9,323 nucleotides of DNA from Bacillota bacterium (lineage in GTDB: Bacteria; Bacillota; Clostridia; UBA1381): the NCBI GenBank assembly GCA_021203665.1, contig JAJQAT010000038.1:1-9323 (forward strand), given 5' to 3'. The notes below the pieces were generated by a model. The model was not told the DNA's origin. It was given only the letters and a program-made list of their open reading frames with translations, and searched no databases. Position numbers and translations under genes: made by a program. Shown here one piece after another: positions 6,654 to 9,323 of the stretch. Positions within the stretch are counted from its first letter, which is position 1. Each line of letters begins with the position of its first letter.

Positions 6654-6661
6654 AAGGAGGT
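6654..6661 (+). promoter_or_regulatory. Near-perfect Shine-Dalgarno for the GTG-started lacZ
   Basis: AAGGAGGT is complementary to the anti-Shine-Dalgarno over its full length and lies 8 bases before GTG 6670. It fixes the start at this GTG; no ATG in this frame occurs until codon 51, which would remove conserved N-terminal sequence. Confidence 0.88.
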
Positions 6662-6669
6662 AGGTAAGA

Positions 6670-9323
6670 GTGCAAACAGAAAAATATTACAATGACTTAA
6701 ATGCTTTACATATAAATACCGAGGAAAAAAGAGCGTATTACGAAATATATTCCGATACGGAAAGCGCGAAAAAGGGGGAAAGCTCAAGAAAGCAGAGCCT
6801 TAACGGCGAATGGGATTTTATGTACCGCAAATGCGTGGACGACATACCCGATGATTTCATAAACGGCAATACGGACGGCTTTGATAAAATTCCCGTCCCG
6901 TCCTGTTGGCAGACGCAGGGCTATGATTGCCACCAGTACACGAACACGCGCTATCCGTTTCCGTATAATCCGCCGTATGTGCCTTACGAAAACCCCTGCG
7001 GCGCGTATGTCACCACCTTTGAAAGTGACAACGATTACAGAAAATATTTGAATTTTGAGGGTGTGGATTCCTGCTTTTATGTTTGGCTCAACGGCGAATT
7101 TGTCGGCTACAGTCAGGTGTCGCATTCCACCTCCGAATTTGATATAACGGATAAGGTCAAAAAGGGAGAAAACACCTTGTGCGTTCTTGTTATGAAGTGG
7201 TGTGACGGCAGCTATCTCGAGGATCAGGACAAATTCAGAATGAGCGGCATTTTCAGAGATGTATATATTTTAAACCGTCCCGAAAAGCATATACGCGATT
7301 ACGAAATAAAAACGGATATAAGCGGAAAAATCACCGTGAAAACCGACGCGAATACCGATGTGCGCTTTATACTTGAAAGCGGCGGCGACGTGATATACAG
7401 CGGAGCCGATAAGGAAATAACCGTTAAAAATCCGATTTTATGGAATGCGGAAAATCCGTATCTTTACACCCTGTATCTTATCACGGACGACGAGGTCATT
7501 CGTGAGAGGGTAGGAATACGCGAAATAAGGATTGAAGACGGCGTTGTGCTTTTAAACAACAGACCCGTAAAAATGAAGGGCGCGAACCGTCACGACAGCG
7601 ACCCCGTGACGGGATATACCGTAAGCCGCGCCCAAGCCGAAACGGATTTAAAGCTTATGAAACGCCACAATATAAACGCGCTTCGCACAAGCCATTATCC
7701 CAACGCGCCGTGGCTTACGCAGCTTTGCGATGAATACGGATTTTATGTAATAGCCGAGTCCGATGTCGAGATACACGGCACAGCGGCGATTTACGGCGGC
7801 TCACAGGCGGAAACCTTCGGATTGCTTGCCTGCGATCCCGCGTGGGGCGGGGCTATACTTGACAGAGTGCAAAGAAATGTTATCCGCGATAAGAACAGAC
7901 CGTGCGTGTGCATATGGTCGCTCGGCAATGAGGGCGGATACGGAGTGAATTTTGAAAATGCGGGAAGATGGGTAAAGGAATATGACCCGTCGCGCCTTAC
8001 GCATTATGAGAGCAGTATGTGGCAAATGGAGGGACACAAAAACGATTTGTCGATGCTTGACGTTGAAAGCACCATGTACGCCGATTACGAATGGATTGAC
8101 AGCTATTTTGAAAATCCGTCGGAGAAGGTATGGCGCAGAGTAAGCGGAGGCAAGGGAACCGAATACGGCGGCGCGGGCGAATGGATTAAGCTTTCCGAAA
8201 GCGATTTGCCGTCGGACGAAAAGGAACGCCTTGCCGCGGTAAAGCCGTATATGCAGTGCGAGTTTATGCACGCTATGGGCAACGGCCCCGGAGGAATCAA
8301 GGAATATATTGACAGAATGTACCGCTACGACGGATTTTTCGGCGCGTTCGTGTGGGAGTGGTGCGATCACGCCGTTGATATGGGCGGCGGCAAATATTAT
8401 TACGGCGGCGATTTCGGCGAGTACCCGCACGACGGCAATTTCTGCGTGGACGGACTTGTATATCCCGACAGACGCCCTCATACGGGACTTCTCGAATATA
8501 AGCAGGCTGTAAAGCCGTTCGCGGTGAAAGCGTACAGCAATATTATGGTTGTGGAAAACAGATACGATTTTTCATTTCTTTCCGATAAGCTGTATTTTGA
8601 GGTGAACGGTGCTGAAATGCAATTCGATGTTCCGCCGAGAGGAAAGAAAAGCTTTCCGCGTCCCGAGGGCGATGCTGTAATGATTAGGGCGTATCAGAAA
8701 AATAACGAACGCTGGGCGGATAAAGGCTATGAAGTGGGATTTGAGCAGCTTATAATAAAGGATACGGTGCCAAAGCTTGAAGAGATAACCGCGTCGGGCG
8801 ATATAAGCGCTTTTGAGCGCGGAAGAGATATAATAATTTCCGGAAATGATTTTGAATACGTGTTCGATAAGGCGGCGGGAAATTTCTGCGCGTTAAAACG
8901 GAACAATGACGCCGTAAAAAGACCCGTCGAGTGGAACGTATGGCGCGCTCCGACCGATAATGACAGAAATATCCGCGGCGAATGGGAGAGTGCCGGTTAT
9001 AACCGAGAGGAAAGCTATGTTTATGACTGCGCCCTTGAGAGCGGTGACGGCGGAGTGATTATAAAATGCCGCAGCGCGCTTATTCCCGCCGCTCAGAGAA
9101 AAACGCTTGACATTGAGGCGGATTGGACGGTGTATGCCGACGGCACGATAGATATGAGCGCTCATATTGAGGTAGGCGAAAATCTTCCTATGCTGCCTCG
9201 GTTCGGACTAAGATTTTTCACAACGGGAGCCGATGTGACCTATTACGGATTCGGACCGCACGAAAGCTACAGCGATAAGCATTTATGCTCGTATATCGAT
9301 GAGTTTACCGCGAAAGCTTCCGA
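6670..9323 (+). CDS. lacZ: Beta-galactosidase, glycoside hydrolase family 2 (3' end outside window)
   Basis: An open frame of 884 complete codons runs off the right edge; about 100 residues are missing by comparison with E. coli LacZ (1023 aa). No signal peptide is seen, so it should act in the cytoplasm, hydrolysing lactose or other beta-galactosides. Domains: sugar-binding jelly roll (about 45-200, with YNPPYVPYENPCGAY and SYLEDQDKFRMSGIFRD), Ig-like domain (about 205-290), TIM barrel (about 292-590), short domain 4, and the large C-terminal beta domain (from about 715, with WRAPTDND at 758-765). Active-site residues by homology to E. coli: acid/base Glu421 in WSLGNEGG (Glu461), nucleophile Glu531 in CEFMHAMGN (Glu537), Mg ligands Glu367 and His369 (Glu416, His418), His308 (357), His342 (391), Tyr470 (503), His534 (540), Trp562 (568), Phe591 (601). 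Asn604 is replaced by Asp594. There are about 34 more residues between the catalytic glutamates than in E. coli. The counterpart of Trp999 lies outside the window. It is a separate transcription unit from the atp genes. Confidence 0.95.
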   Translation, partial: MQTEKYYNDLNALHINTEEKRAYYEIYSDTESAKKGESSRKQSLNGEWDFMYRKCVDDIPDDFINGNTDGFDKIPVPSCWQTQGYDCHQYTNTRYPFPYNPPYVPYENPCGAYVTTFESDNDYRKYLNFEGVDSCFYVWLNGEFVGYSQVSHSTSEFDITDKVKKGENTLCVLVMKWCDGSYLEDQDKFRMSGIFRDVYILNRPEKHIRDYEIKTDISGKITVKTDANTDVRFILESGGDVIYSGADKEITVKNPILWNAENPYLYTLYLITDDEVIRERVGIREIRIEDGVVLLNNRPVKMKGANRHDSDPVTGYTVSRAQAETDLKLMKRHNINALRTSHYPNAPWLTQLCDEYGFYVIAESDVEIHGTAAIYGGSQAETFGLLACDPAWGGAILDRVQRNVIRDKNRPCVCIWSLGNEGGYGVNFENAGRWVKEYDPSRLTHYESSMWQMEGHKNDLSMLDVESTMYADYEWIDSYFENPSEKVWRRVSGGKGTEYGGAGEWIKLSESDLPSDEKERLAAVKPYMQCEFMHAMGNGPGGIKEYIDRMYRYDGFFGAFVWEWCDHAVDMGGGKYYYGGDFGEYPHDGNFCVDGLVYPDRRPHTGLLEYKQAVKPFAVKAYSNIMVVENRYDFSFLSDKLYFEVNGAEMQFDVPPRGKKSFPRPEGDAVMIRAYQKNNERWADKGYEVGFEQLIIKDTVPKLEEITASGDISAFERGRDIIISGNDFEYVFDKAAGNFCALKRNNDAVKRPVEWNVWRAPTDNDRNIRGEWESAGYNREESYVYDCALESGDGGVIIKCRSALIPAAQRKTLDIEADWTVYADGTIDMSAHIEVGENLPMLPRFGLRFFTTGADVTYYGFGPHESYSDKHLCSYIDEFTAKAS

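Noticed and set aside
7801..8481. 226-codon minus-strand open frame inside lacZ
   Set aside because: It lies entirely opposite the conserved TIM barrel containing both catalytic glutamates; no independent evidence for expression.
1..9323. Mobile elements, CRISPR arrays, tRNA or rRNA genes, defence or toxin genes
   Set aside because: Nearly the whole window is accounted for by recognised coding sequence; no regularly spaced repeats, transposase motifs, terminal inverted repeats or structural RNA genes were seen by reading.

Overview
The window holds a complete F1Fo ATP synthase operon followed by the 5' part of a family 2 beta-galactosidase gene, all on the + strand. Gene order atpI-atpB-atpE-atpF-atpH-atpA-atpG-atpD-atpC, strong AAGGAG-type ribosome binding sites, a single b subunit, and a LacZ N-terminus of the type I associate with Gram-positive anaerobes all point to Bacillota, most likely a Clostridia-type anaerobe, possibly from the gut. 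The isoleucine codon ATA is very frequent in both the atp genes and lacZ, so nothing looks recently transferred. Species or genus cannot be named from the sequence.

Region 1 (1-1893) encodes the membrane Fo sector: the assembly/accessory protein AtpI, subunit a, the c-ring subunit and subunit b. Subunit c carries the full set of residues known to coordinate sodium in Ilyobacter tartaricus (Q28, V59, E61, S62, T63, Y66 here), so the enzyme is probably Na+-coupled or able to use Na+. Region 2 (1903-6580) encodes the peripheral stalk subunit delta and the F1 head (alpha, gamma, beta, epsilon). Genes overlap or are separated by a few bases, except for a 109-bp gap between atpG and atpD (4785-4893), which can fold into a long imperfect stem-loop. 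The last gene, atpC, is short (95 aa): it keeps the beta-sandwich domain and lacks the C-terminal helical hairpin that in many bacteria inhibits ATP hydrolysis. Its last codons form the left arm of the operon's intrinsic terminator, so the gene ends where the terminator begins.

Region 3 (6604-9323) is a separate transcription unit: perfect-consensus -35 and -10 boxes start right after the terminator, followed by a strong Shine-Dalgarno and a GTG-started GH2 beta-galactosidase that runs off the right edge with roughly its last 100 residues missing. Catalytic and metal-binding residues are present. It differs from E. coli LacZ by about 34 extra residues between the two catalytic glutamates and by Asp in place of Asn604.

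No mobile element, CRISPR array, tRNA or rRNA gene was seen. Overall this is mostly ordinary core metabolism. The points that deserve attention are the sodium signature, the truncated epsilon fused to the terminator, and the structured atpG-atpD spacer. I found no evidence of a wholly new system.
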